From NCBI RefSeq assembly GCF_012396315.1, contig NZ_JAAXPF010000003.1:62001-126000 (forward strand): a DNA stretch of 64,000 bases. Reading direction: 5' to 3'. This document shows positions 1 through 7,563 of this stretch, piece by piece. The notes under the pieces were generated by a model. The model saw nothing but the letters and a program-made list of their open reading frames with translations. It was not told the DNA's origin and did not search any database. Within the stretch, counting starts at the first letter, position 1; the number at the start of each line of letters is the position of its first letter. The stretch comes from Corynebacterium mucifaciens (GTDB lineage Bacteria > Actinomycetota > Actinomycetes > Mycobacteriales > Mycobacteriaceae). A program made the position numbers and the translations under genes.

Positions 1-64
1 CCGCTGGCGGAATCTGTCAAAGCCTGCCCGCACGACACTCTGAAAACGCACCCCACCAACGACA

Positions 65-102
65 AACCCCGCTCCGGACGTCAGACGTCCAAAGCGGGGG
101 TT
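65..102 (-). terminator. Intrinsic terminator of the rpsH-rplO operon
   Basis: A long hairpin follows the rplO stop. The outer arms are AACCCCGCT (65-73) and AGCGGGGGTT (93-102). The inner arms GGACGTC and GACGTCC (76-90) form a near-continuous stem. On the minus strand it is followed by TTTGTCG. Confidence 0.8.
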
Positions 103-120
103 CGACGTAAAGCGCGTTGC

Positions 121-723
121 TTATGCCTCCGGGTCAGCGTCCACCGTGGTGGAGCCGCCCTGCAGCGGGTCGGAGTCAAGGACACCCTTCGCGCCGGAGC
201 CTGCCTCCGGTGCCGGGGCGGCCTCGCCGGCTGCGGATGCAACCGGGCCCTCGCCGTTCGCCGCGCGCTTGGAGAACGCGACGGTGGTAGCGGAGCCACC
301 AGCTGCGTTGAGCTTCTCCTCAGCGGACTTGGAGAACTTGTTGGCGGTGACGTTGAGCGCGACGGTGACGTCGCCCTCCGCCAGCACCTTCACCGGCTGC
401 TTCGGGCGCACAAGGCCCTTGGCAACGATGTCGGCGACGGCGATGTCTCCACCCTGCGGGAAGGCCTCTGCCAGATCCGCGAGGTTGACCACCTGGTACT
501 CGACGCGGTTCGGGTTCTTGAAGCCCTTGAGCTTGGGAAGACGCATGTGCAGCGGCATCTGGCCACCCTCGAAAGCAGCGGAAACCTGCTTGCGAGCCTT
601 GGTGCCCTTGGTACCGCGACCGGCGGTCTTGCCCTTGGAAGCCTCACCGCGGCCGACGCGGGTCTTGGCCTTGTTAGCGCCCTCTGCCGGGCGCAGATCA
701 TGGAGCTTGATGATGTCAGCCAT
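121..723 (-). CDS. rplO: 50S ribosomal protein L15 with extended C-terminus
   Basis: Large-subunit protein L15, last gene of the rpsH-rplO operon. The start chosen is ATG at 721-723 ([10 protein letters not shown]), which matches the usual L15 N-terminus; an upstream in-frame ATG would add ten unrelated residues. The glycine-rich basic segment [17 protein letters not shown] and the [12 protein letters not shown] motif are typical. The product is 200 aa against about 148 in relatives. Residues from about 152 to 200 form an Ala/Pro/Gly/acidic tail that looks disordered. The gene lies 7 nt downstream of rpmD, so the two are probably translationally linked. Confidence 0.95.
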   Translation of the reverse strand: MADIIKLHDLRPAEGANKAKTRVGRGEASKGKTAGRGTKGTKARKQVSAAFEGGQMPLHMRLPKLKGFKNPNRVEYQVVNLADLAEAFPQGGDIAVADIVAKGLVRPKQPVKVLAEGDVTVALNVTANKFSKSAEEKLNAAGGSATTVAFSKRAANGEGPVASAAGEAAPAPEAGSGAKGVLDSDPLQGGSTTVDADPEA

Positions 724-730
724 GTGGTAT

Positions 731-916
731 CTACTCCCCTGCAACTTCTTCAACGGTGACGAGGTGGCGCACCTTGAGGATCTGGCCGCGGGTGGCAGCG
801 TTGTCCTTCTTCACGACGGACTGGCCGATCTTGCGCAGACCGAGAGCCTCGAGGTTCTTCCGGGTAACCGGCTTCTCGCCGACCTTGCCGTGGTGCAACG
901 TAATCTTCAGTGCCAT
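731..916 (-). CDS. rpmD: 50S ribosomal protein L30
   Basis: Large-subunit protein L30, 61 aa, the usual bacterial length. It begins [13 protein letters not shown] and carries the conserved [14 protein letters not shown] segment that packs against 23S rRNA. It sits between rpsE (5 nt away) and rplO (7 nt away) on the same transcript. The start at 914-916 is the only one giving a normal L30 N-terminus. Confidence 0.95.
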   Translation of the reverse strand: MALKITLHHGKVGEKPVTRKNLEALGLRKIGQSVVKKDNAATRGQILKVRHLVTVEEVAGE

Positions 917-921
917 GGTGC

Positions 922-1578
922 TTAGGCCTCCTGTCCTGCGCGTGCGCGCAGCATACGAGCCGGTGCAACGTCCTCGATGGCCTTGCCGCGCTTGGCAGCC
1001 ACCTCTTCGGGGCGGACAAGCTGCTTGAGGCCGGCGACGGTTGCCTGAACCACGTTCAGAGCGTTGTCGGAACCGAGGGACTTCGCCAGGATGTCCTGGA
1101 TACCGGCGCACTCGAGCACCGGGCGTACAGCGCCACCGGCGATGACACCGGTACCGGGGGCGGCCGGGCGGAGCATCACGATGCCCGCGGCCTCTTCTGC
1201 CTGGACCGGGTGCGGGATGGTGCCGCCGATCATCGGGACGCGGAAGAAGTTCTTGCGTGCTTCTTCTGCACCCTTTTGAATTGCGGCCGGAACTTCCTTG
1301 GCCTTGCCGTAGCCGACGCCGACCATGCCCTCACCGTCGCCGACAACGACGAGTGCGGTGAAGGACATGTTGCGGCCGCCCTTGACGGTCTTGGCAACAC
1401 GGTTGATGGTGATGACGCGCTCGATGTACTTATCGCGCTCGTCGTTCTGGTTGTTGCGGCGGTCGTCGCGGCGGCCACCACGGCCTCCGCGCTCGCCACG
1501 GTTACCGCGATCGTTGCGGTCGTTGTTGTTCTGGTTGTCGGCGGAGCGCCCGCCGTCACGCCGTTCACGTTCGGCCAT
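922..1578 (-). CDS. rpsE: 30S ribosomal protein S5 with Asn/Arg/Gly-rich N-terminal extension
   Basis: Small-subunit protein S5, involved in decoding accuracy and mRNA entry. The conserved double-stranded RNA-binding part starts near residue 49 ([19 protein letters not shown]), followed by the [15 protein letters not shown] segment. The first 48 residues are a low-complexity run rich in Asn, Arg, Asp and Gly, longer than in E. coli. Such extensions occur in actinobacterial S5 and are probably flexible. Total length is 218 aa. The gene lies between rplR and rpmD in one operon. Confidence 0.96.
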   Translation of the reverse strand: MAERERRDGGRSADNQNNNDRNDRGNRGERGGRGGRRDDRRNNQNDERDKYIERVITINRVAKTVKGGRNMSFTALVVVGDGEGMVGVGYGKAKEVPAAIQKGAEEARKNFFRVPMIGGTIPHPVQAEEAAGIVMLRPAAPGTGVIAGGAVRPVLECAGIQDILAKSLGSDNALNVVQATVAGLKQLVRPEEVAAKRGKAIEDVAPARMLRARAGQEA

Positions 1579-1618
1579 TACGCGATCCTTCCGTTGATGG
1601 TGATGTTTGCGGTGATCA

Positions 1619-2023
1619 TTAGAACTTCAGACCACCTTCACGAGCTGCTTCCGCCAAAGCCGCGACGCGGCCGTGGTACTTGTAACCGCCGCGGTCGAAG
1701 ACGATTGTTTCGATGCCGGCAGCCTTGGCGCGCTCAGCGACGAGCTGGCCGACCTTGGCAGCCTTGTCTTTCTTGTCGCCCTCCAGGTTGCGCACGTCCG
1801 GCTCGATGGACGACGCGGAGACCAGGGTGTGGCCCGCGAGGTCGTCGATGACCTGGACGTGGATGTGACGCGAGGAGCGGTGGACAACGAGACGCGGGGT
1901 CTCCGGGGTGCCGCGCAGCGTCTTGCGGATGCGGTTGTGGCGACGTGCGCGAGCCTCGCGGCGGCGGGACGAGATGTCCTTGCCAACCGGAGTGCGCTTG
2001 GTGTTCTCTGCAGTATTGCTCAT
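1619..2023 (-). CDS. rplR: 50S ribosomal protein L18
   Basis: 5S-rRNA-binding protein L18 of the central protuberance, 134 aa. The [18 protein letters not shown] segment and the C-terminal [20 protein letters not shown] motif are diagnostic. It starts at ATG 2021-2023, only 2 nt after the rplF stop, so it is probably translationally coupled to rplF. rpsE follows 40 nt downstream. Confidence 0.96.
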   Translation of the reverse strand: MSNTAENTKRTPVGKDISSRRREARARRHNRIRKTLRGTPETPRLVVHRSSRHIHVQVIDDLAGHTLVSASSIEPDVRNLEGDKKDKAAKVGQLVAERAKAAGIETIVFDRGGYKYHGRVAALAEAAREGGLKF

Positions 2024-2025
2024 GA

Positions 2026-2562
2026 TTACTTACCCGTCTTTCCGACCTTGCGGCGGATCTGCTCGCCGGCGTAACGGATGCCCTTGCCCTTGTACGGGTC
2101 ATCCTTACGCAGACGGCGGATGTTTGCCGCGATCTGGCCAACCTGCTGCTTATCGGAACCTTCGATGGCGAACTTGGTGTTGCCGTCGACGGAGAACGTG
2201 ACGCCTTCCGGCGCCTCGATCAGGATCGGGTGCGAGTAGCCGAGGGAGAACTCGAGGTCCTTGCCCTTCTGCTGCACGCGGTAGCCGACACCGAAGATCT
2301 CCATGCTGATCTTGTAGCCCTCGGTGACGCCCACGACCAGGTTATTGATCAGGGAGCGGGTCAGGCCGTGCAGCGAGCGGTTAGTGCGGTGGTCGTCCGG
2401 ACGGGCCACCACGATCTGGTTGTCTTCAACGGACGCGGTGATCGGTGCCGGCATATCCAGGTCCATGGTGCCCTTCGGGCCCTTGACCTCGACGTGCTGG
2501 CCGTCGATTGTCACCTCGACGTTGTTCGGGACTGCGATGGGTGCGTTACCTACACGCGACAT
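2026..2562 (-). CDS. rplF: 50S ribosomal protein L6
   Basis: Large-subunit protein L6, 178 aa, near the factor-binding site. It has the usual two similar halves. The N-terminus [12 protein letters not shown] and the C-terminal [24 protein letters not shown] region (about 155-178) are typical. rpsH lies 18 nt upstream and rplR 2 nt downstream. Confidence 0.96.
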   Translation of the reverse strand: MSRVGNAPIAVPNNVEVTIDGQHVEVKGPKGTMDLDMPAPITASVEDNQIVVARPDDHRTNRSLHGLTRSLINNLVVGVTEGYKISMEIFGVGYRVQQKGKDLEFSLGYSHPILIEAPEGVTFSVDGNTKFAIEGSDKQQVGQIAANIRRLRKDDPYKGKGIRYAGEQIRRKVGKTGK

Positions 2563-2580
2563 AAGTCTTTCAACCTCCCC

Positions 2581-2979
2581 TTACCAGACGTAAGCGAGGA
2601 CTTCCCCGCCTACACCCTTCTCTTGAGCCTGGCGGTCGGTGAGCAGGCCGTGGGACGTGGAGATGATTGCCACGCCCAGGCCGCCGAGCACCTGAGGCAG
2701 GTCGTTGGACTTCGCGTACACGCGCAGGCCCGGCTTGGACACGCGGCGCAGGCCCGCGATGGAAGACTCGCGGGTCGGGCCGTACTTGAGGTTGAGCGTC
2801 AGCGACTTGCCAACCTTCTCGTCCTCAACTTTGTAGTCTTCGATGTAGCCTTCCTGCTTCAAGATCTCGGCGATGTTCACCTTGATCTTGGAGGAAGGCA
2901 TGGACACGGCGTCGTGCTGCGCATGTGCTGCATTGCGCACGCGCGACAGCATGTCCGCGATCGGATCAGTCATGGTCAT
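2581..2979 (-). CDS. rpsH: 30S ribosomal protein S8
   Basis: Small-subunit protein S8, 132 aa, a primary 16S rRNA binder. The start at 2977-2979 ([11 protein letters not shown]) gives the normal corynebacterial N-terminus; ATG 2971-2973 is two codons in. The C-terminal [13 protein letters not shown] region binds 16S rRNA. It is the first gene of this operon. A 344-nt gene-free region lies upstream, so the operon has its own promoter here instead of continuing from rplE as in E. coli. Confidence 0.96.
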   Translation of the reverse strand: MTMTDPIADMLSRVRNAAHAQHDAVSMPSSKIKVNIAEILKQEGYIEDYKVEDEKVGKSLTLNLKYGPTRESSIAGLRRVSKPGLRVYAKSNDLPQVLGGLGVAIISTSHGLLTDRQAQEKGVGGEVLAYVW

Positions 2980-3310
2980 TGTGGTGACCGTTGCCTTTCT
3001 CGTTGCGGTTCCCATCCACCGGGTGGCCAGCCGCGCTGTGGCGCTGCCGGTCGCGTTATCCGCGTGGTCTGTCGGGGGCTACTCAACGCTGCCCGCACTC
3101 AGTAGCGTGGGCCGCTCGCCGCCTCCCTTGCACGCGGTCCGCATCATGGCGGGGGGCCTGCAACAAAGTTGGATGTTCAAATGTACTTCGGATCGCGCAC
3201 GCCGAATCATCGGCGCGCAAGTCCGAGGGGGTAACTTACCGCTTTCCTGGGGCAATGGGCAAATCGCTTATCGACGCCAACCTTCGGCCCCCACGCCGAC
3301 GGCGACCTCT
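2980..3310. other. Gene-free spacer between divergent rpsH and the M20 gene
   Basis: I see no credible gene. The spacer must hold the rpsH-operon promoter: a TACATT (TANNNT) box at 3180-3185 on the minus strand is a weak candidate with no good -35. It also holds one copy of the 11-mer GCTTATCGACG at 3266-3276. The M20 promoter lies at the right edge. Confidence 0.4.
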
Positions 3311-3316
3311 TAGACT
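3311..3316 (+). promoter_or_regulatory. -10 box for leaderless M20 amidohydrolase gene
   Basis: TAGACT (TANNNT) lies 7 nt before the ATG at 3324, and no Shine-Dalgarno is visible. This is the layout of a leaderless transcript. Confidence 0.5.
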
Positions 3317-3323
3317 GCCTTGC

Positions 3324-4559
3324 ATGGAATCCGCTCTTGCTCAGCTTGTTGGAACGCTGAACGCCACGCGCCAGGCGCGCGAGGCACTCTACGTGTGGTT
3401 CCACCAGCATCCCGAGCTGTCGTTGCAGGAGCTTCAGACCGCATCGAAGATCCGTTCCTGCCTGGATGCGCTGCAGTTGTCCCACATGCAGGTCGGAGAG
3501 ACCGGCACCGTGTGCGTGCTGGACAACGGCCCCGGGCCTGTGGTGGCTATCCGCGCGGACATCGACGGCCTGCCCGTCCAGGAGCGCTCCGGGAAGCCGT
3601 ACGCCTCTACTGCCACGCAGATCGACGCGGTCAGCGGGCACGAAGAGCACGTGGCGCACGCCTGCGGACACGACTTCCACATTATGGGCGTCCTCGGCGC
3701 ACTCGAGGCATTTGCCGCCAACCTGGACTGCTGGAACGGCACGCTTGTCGCCGTGTTCCAGCCAGCAGAGGAGGCTTATGCCGGCTCGCGCGTGATGCTG
3801 GCAAACGGCGTGCGGGAGGCGATGCCGAAACCGGACGTCTACTTGGGCCAGCACGTGCTGCCCATGCTGCCCGCGGGCTTCGTGGGCACCCACCCCGGGC
3901 CGTTTATGTCCCAGGCCTTCTCCGCACACATTGAAGTCTGGGGCAAGGGCACCCACGGCTCCATGCCTGAAAAGGGGGTGGACCCGATCCTGCTCGCCTC
4001 CAATATCGTCACCCGTCTGCACACCGTGGTCGCCCGCGAGATCGAGGCGAAAGACACCGCTGTGCTCACCGTCGGCGCGCTCCACGCCGGCGTGAAGGCC
4101 AACGTGATCCCGGAGACCGCCGAGCTGCGTGTAAACACCCGCGCGTACACCCGCGAGGTCAGCGATAAGCTTCGCAGTGCGATCATCCGCATCGTGCGCG
4201 GCGAGTGCATCGCCGCCGGCAGCCCCCGGGAGCCGGAGATCACCTTCTACGACGAGTACCCGCTCACGGACAACAACCCGGTAATCACCTCACGGGTGCG
4301 CGACGCCTTCGACGCCTACTTCGACGACGAGGCCATGGACTTGGGCCGGATCCCCGCCTCGGAGGATTTCTCCATCATCCCGGACGCCCTCGGCGTGCCG
4401 TACACGTACTGGGGCGTGGGCGGTTTCGCCGACTGGGAAAACGCCCCCGGGAACCACTCCCCCACGTTCGCGCCGGACCTGCAGCCCACGCTCGACCGGG
4501 CGGCCGAGGCGATGATCGTGGCTGCGGCCGCGTGGCTGGTGGACGAGGACGAGGGCTAA
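3324..4559 (+). CDS. M20-family metal-dependent amidohydrolase (hippurate/N-acyl-amino-acid hydrolase type)
   Basis: A 411-aa peptidase M20D-type amidohydrolase that probably cleaves an N-acyl or amide bond of an amino-acid derivative in the cytoplasm. The substrate cannot be told from sequence. Metal and catalytic motifs are HACGHDFH at about 112-119 (Cys114, His116), QPAEE at about 147-150, and SEDFS near the C-terminus. The lid/dimerisation domain lies at about 195-305. The start was chosen because ATG 3324 follows a TANNNT box by 7 nt, and upstream in-frame residues look nothing like the family. It converges with the DUF2786 gene, and the stop codons overlap by 4 nt. Confidence 0.88.
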   Translation: MESALAQLVGTLNATRQAREALYVWFHQHPELSLQELQTASKIRSCLDALQLSHMQVGETGTVCVLDNGPGPVVAIRADIDGLPVQERSGKPYASTATQIDAVSGHEEHVAHACGHDFHIMGVLGALEAFAANLDCWNGTLVAVFQPAEEAYAGSRVMLANGVREAMPKPDVYLGQHVLPMLPAGFVGTHPGPFMSQAFSAHIEVWGKGTHGSMPEKGVDPILLASNIVTRLHTVVAREIEAKDTAVLTVGALHAGVKANVIPETAELRVNTRAYTREVSDKLRSAIIRIVRGECIAAGSPREPEITFYDEYPLTDNNPVITSRVRDAFDAYFDDEAMDLGRIPASEDFSIIPDALGVPYTYWGVGGFADWENAPGNHSPTFAPDLQPTLDRAAEAMIVAAAAWLVDEDEG

Positions 4560-5269
4560 AACGGCAGGGCGGGCCGGGCTCGCACTCGGGTTTGCCCGAT
4601 GTCGGAGCGCTGTCCTGCCGCGTGGCCCTGGCTGAACGCGTCCGCGTCGAACGACCGCTTCGACGCGTAGTTGCCCAGGAGAAAGCCTTGCTCCGCAGCG
4701 AAGTTGTCGCGGGCTTCGGTGGCTTTCTGAAAGTCGTCGACAAGCACGAGCCCGTATTCACCGTCGGATTCCTCCACGGTGCGCTCGGCCTGCGAAAGTC
4801 TCGCGCCGATGCTGGCCGCGAACCCGGACATGAAGGAGCGCCGCCGAACCACCGCCGACTCACCCCAGCTGCTGGCGCGCACCTTCTGGGCGTCCGCGAG
4901 CATCGCCGGTAGCAGCAGCGAGTAGAGCATGTCCACGCGCTCGAGGTGGCGCACGCACCCGAAGATGACGGCGTCCTTCATCCGCGTGGAGTTGTACACG
5001 CGCTGCGAAAACCCTGTGCAATGCAGCGCCGCCGCGATGGTAAGCAGGAGGTTCGCCTGCATCTCCGTGTACGAGCCCGTGAATTCGTAGGCGCGCTGGC
5101 CCACCTCGGACGGTTCCGGGCCGTCGATGTCCCGCTGCTCGTAGCCGTATTGCGCCATGAGCTCGAACGCGCGGGCGTAAAACACGTCCCCCTCGGGCGT
5201 GCCCTCCCTGTCGCGCGCCTGGTTCAGCAATTTTTGCACTCGTTGTTTGATCTTGTCCTCGGTACGCAT
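4556..5269 (-). CDS. DUF2786 domain-containing protein
   Basis: A 237-aa protein with an N-terminal DUF2786-type segment (MRTEDKIKQRVQKLLNQARD and GDVFYARAFELMAQYGY), followed by a helical region with DMLYSLLLPAMLADAQ and RRRSFMSGFAASIGARL. Members are common in actinobacteria, often in phage-like or defence contexts, and no biochemical role is established. There are no membrane segments or signal peptide. The start at 5267-5269 gives the canonical DUF2786 beginning. It overlaps the stop of the convergent M20 gene. Confidence 0.75.
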   Translation of the reverse strand: MRTEDKIKQRVQKLLNQARDREGTPEGDVFYARAFELMAQYGYEQRDIDGPEPSEVGQRAYEFTGSYTEMQANLLLTIAAALHCTGFSQRVYNSTRMKDAVIFGCVRHLERVDMLYSLLLPAMLADAQKVRASSWGESAVVRRRSFMSGFAASIGARLSQAERTVEESDGEYGLVLVDDFQKATEARDNFAAEQGFLLGNYASKRSFDADAFSQGHAAGQRSDIGQTRVRARPALPF

Positions 5270-5371
5270 CGGACGCACCCACCCCTTCCCTGGTTTCGGA
5301 TGTGTGGGTGTAGTTATAGCCAGCGTGGCCGACACGACGGGCCGCCCCTGTGAAATTCGTGCCTGCCACCC

Positions 5372-5380
5372 TGTGGATAA
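5372..5380 (-). promoter_or_regulatory. DnaA-box-like 9-mer
   Basis: The minus strand reads TTATCCACA, the consensus DnaA box. It is a single copy about 30 nt before the AhpD-like remnant start. It may be fortuitous, but see the paired boxes at 50108-50145. Confidence 0.35.
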
Positions 5381-5396
5381 CCCGCGTTTGCGCAGG

Positions 5397-5402
5397 TACA
5401 TT
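5397..5402 (+). promoter_or_regulatory. -10 box for leaderless AhpD-like remnant
   Basis: TACATT (TANNNT) lies 6 nt before ATG 5409, and no ribosome-binding site is visible. Confidence 0.45.
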
Positions 5403-5408
5403 GGCCGC

Positions 5409-5735
5409 ATGGTCGAACCCCGGAAACAAATGCGCGGCGACGGCATGGACCAGCAGCGCATTCTCGCCGCGGAGGACTGGACCAACCACGATGCGGAGTT
5501 CACCGACGACGAGCGTGCCGTCCTTGCGCTGACCGACGCGGTCACACACATCGACGGCTACGCCTCTGTGCCCGACGATCTCTGGAACGCCGCAGTGGAG
5601 CACTTCGGCGAGGATGGCACGCACAACCTGCTGGTCTCGATCTGCGCGATCAACACCTTCAACCGCGTGAGCATCGCCACCCGCACCGATCCGGAGCAGG
5701 TGAAGGGACCTACCGAGTTCGACCTGGATTGGTAA
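5409..5735 (+). pseudogene. N-terminally truncated carboxymuconolactone decarboxylase/AhpD-like protein
   Basis: The 108-aa product matches only the C-terminal half of the AhpD-like family. The DDERAVLALTDAVTHI helix, VPDDLWNAAVEHFGED and the ICAINTFNRVSIATR end are characteristic. Family members are usually about 150 aa, with a catalytic CxxC...H motif just before this part. Here the frame begins right after where that motif should be, and no matching residues occur upstream. The protein has no cysteine pair and cannot act as a normal peroxidase. It still has a plausible leaderless promoter, so it may be expressed as a short repurposed protein. Three nt separate it from the convergent oxidoreductase gene. 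Confidence 0.65.
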
Positions 5736-5738
5736 GCG

Positions 5739-6752
5739 CTAGCTCCAGTCAATAACGATCTTGCCCTTCGCCCGGCGCGACTCGAGGTGCTCGAACGCGG
5801 CCCGGTACTCATCCAACGGGTAGACGGTATCCACCGTGAGACGGAGTTTGCCGTCGTCGACGAGGCGCACAAGGTCGGCCAGCCCGGCACCGTCCGGGCG
5901 CATGAGGAAAAACTCGTAGTGCACGCCGGCCTGCTTCGCCGCGCGGCGGATGCTGACGCTGCCGAGCCGCGAAGCGATCTTAGCCAGCAGCCGCCTCTTT
6001 GGCGCCGCGGTCGATTCGAGGCTGCCCGGCGTCGGCGCACCGGACACGCTGACCACGGAACCGCCGGCCTCCACCGATTGGAAAAGCTCAGCTACCTGGT
6101 CTCCCCCGACCAGGTCGAATACCTTGTCAAAGCGTTCTCCGCCCTCGGCGACGGAGCGCTGTGTGTAGTTGATCACCGCGTCGGCGCCCGCCTCGCGCAC
6201 GAGCGATTCACCCTTTTCAGAGGCGGTGACCGTGACGTGCGCACCCGCGAGCTTGGCCAGCTGCACCGCAATCAATCCCACCCCGCCGGAAGCGCCGGTG
6301 ATGAGCAGCCGGTCACCCTTCCCCACCGCCAGGTGGTCCGCGCCCAAGGCTTGCTGCGCGGTCAATCCGGCAAGCGGGAGCCCGGCAGCGTTCACTAGCG
6401 ATAGCTCCCGCGGGGCCTTGGCTACCCAGTCCGCGCGCACCGCAACAAAGTCCGCGAACGCGCCAAGACCGCTGACCCCAACGCGAGCCACCACCTCATC
6501 GCCCACGGCAAAGGACGTGACGGCGGAACCGACCTTCTCTACGGTGCCGCTTAATTCATTGCCGGCGACTTTGGGGAAGGTGTACGGGTCGAGCGCTTTA
6601 AAGATGCCGTTGCGCTGCATCACGTCAACGGGGTTGAGACCCACTGCGCTGGTGCGGATCAACAGCTCGTCCGGCGCGGGCTCCGGGCGGCCCGCCTGCG
6701 TGCGCTCCACAACCTCAGGGCCACCGTACTGCCTGTACACAATTGCTTTCAT
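5739..6752 (-). CDS. Zinc-independent MDR-family NADPH:quinone oxidoreductase-like protein
   Basis: A 337-aa medium-chain dehydrogenase/reductase of the quinone oxidoreductase class. It would reduce a quinone or enone with NAD(P)H in the cytoplasm. The N-terminus MKAIVYRQYGGPEVV, the SAVGLNPVDVMQRNG segment and the nucleotide-binding motif DRLLITGASGGVGLIAVQLA are typical. The C-terminus DEYRAAFEHLESRRAKGKIV is also typical. The structural and catalytic zinc ligands are absent. ATG 6750-6752 was chosen because it lies 7 nt after a TATGCT box. It is divergent from fdhD, with 55 nt between the start codons. Confidence 0.85.
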   Translation of the reverse strand: MKAIVYRQYGGPEVVERTQAGRPEPAPDELLIRTSAVGLNPVDVMQRNGIFKALDPYTFPKVAGNELSGTVEKVGSAVTSFAVGDEVVARVGVSGLGAFADFVAVRADWVAKAPRELSLVNAAGLPLAGLTAQQALGADHLAVGKGDRLLITGASGGVGLIAVQLAKLAGAHVTVTASEKGESLVREAGADAVINYTQRSVAEGGERFDKVFDLVGGDQVAELFQSVEAGGSVVSVSGAPTPGSLESTAAPKRRLLAKIASRLGSVSIRRAAKQAGVHYEFFLMRPDGAGLADLVRLVDDGKLRLTVDTVYPLDEYRAAFEHLESRRAKGKIVIDWS

Positions 6753-6759
6753 GGCGCAC

Positions 6760-6765
6760 AGCATA
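6760..6765 (-). promoter_or_regulatory. -10 box for leaderless oxidoreductase gene
   Basis: TATGCT on the minus strand lies 7 nt before ATG 6752, with no Shine-Dalgarno. Confidence 0.5.
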
Positions 6766-6794
6766 CGCCCGCCACAACCGTCGTCCCCAGCAAC

Positions 6795-6800
6795 TAGCAT
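6795..6800 (+). promoter_or_regulatory. -10 box for leaderless fdhD
   Basis: TAGCAT (TANNNT) lies 7 nt before ATG 6808, with no Shine-Dalgarno. Confidence 0.5.
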
Positions 6801-6807
6801 CGGTGAA

Positions 6808-7563
6808 ATGAGCAGGAGTAAACGCAGCTTCGCTGTAACAAAGATTGGCGCCGACGGCACCCGGGACACCCGCGCGGGCCAGGTCGCGGTTGAAGAGCCG
6901 TTGGAGGTTCGGGCCGGAGGCAAATCCGTCGCCACGCTCATGCGCACCCCCGGCAACGACATCGAGCTTGCGCACGGGCTGTTGTTGGCGCAGGGCTTTA
7001 TCAACCGGGTCGACGACGTCGTCACCGCCCGCTACTGCGAGGGGGCCATCGGCGGGGAGAACACCTACAACCTCTTAGACATCAACCTCGCGCGCCCCGC
7101 CGCCCCGCACTTCATCGATCCGATCCCCGGCGATGCATGCGGCATTTCCGCCGAGCAGCGGGTACGCGAGCTCGCCGCGCACCTCGATGTCCGCGCGGAG
7201 TTCATGCAGCTCGATCCGGACGCCCTTTTTGCCCTCCCGTCCGCACTGGCCACACATCGCGTGCGCGACCTCCCCACCGCCGTCACGGGCGACGCGAGCC
7301 GCCAAGACCTTGACCCCCTGAACGCGGTGCACAAGGTCGTCGGGCACATGCTTCTCGACGGCGTCCCGTCCAGCGATCTCACCCTCGCGCTCGACGCCCG
7401 GGTTGGCTTTGAGACGGTGCGTGCAGCCGCGGCGGCCGGCTTTGGCGCCGTCGCCACGACTGCGGGTGTGACGTCGATGGCAGTGGAACTCGCCCGGCAA
7501 ACCAACACCGTCTTGGTCGGCGAGGTCTCCGCCGAGCGTTTCAGCGTCTACGCCGGGGCTTAG
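6808..7563 (+). CDS. fdhD: FdhD-like formate dehydrogenase accessory sulfurtransferase, degenerate motifs
   Basis: FdhD passes sulfur from a cysteine desulfurase to the molybdenum cofactor of formate dehydrogenase. This 251-aa protein keeps the RTPGNDIELAHGLLLAQGFI segment, NAVHKVVGHMLLDGV and the C-terminal SMAVELARQTNTVLVGEVSAERFSVY region (within about 215-251). Several hallmarks are altered. The CxxC pair reads CGIS, so only one cysteine is left. The TGGLHAAA-type segment is not recognisable, and the GRHN stretch reads PLNA. No formate dehydrogenase gene is in the window. It converges with the OFA carrier, and the stop codons overlap by 4 nt. Confidence 0.8.
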   Translation: MSRSKRSFAVTKIGADGTRDTRAGQVAVEEPLEVRAGGKSVATLMRTPGNDIELAHGLLLAQGFINRVDDVVTARYCEGAIGGENTYNLLDINLARPAAPHFIDPIPGDACGISAEQRVRELAAHLDVRAEFMQLDPDALFALPSALATHRVRDLPTAVTGDASRQDLDPLNAVHKVVGHMLLDGVPSSDLTLALDARVGFETVRAAAAAGFGAVATTAGVTSMAVELARQTNTVLVGEVSAERFSVYAGA

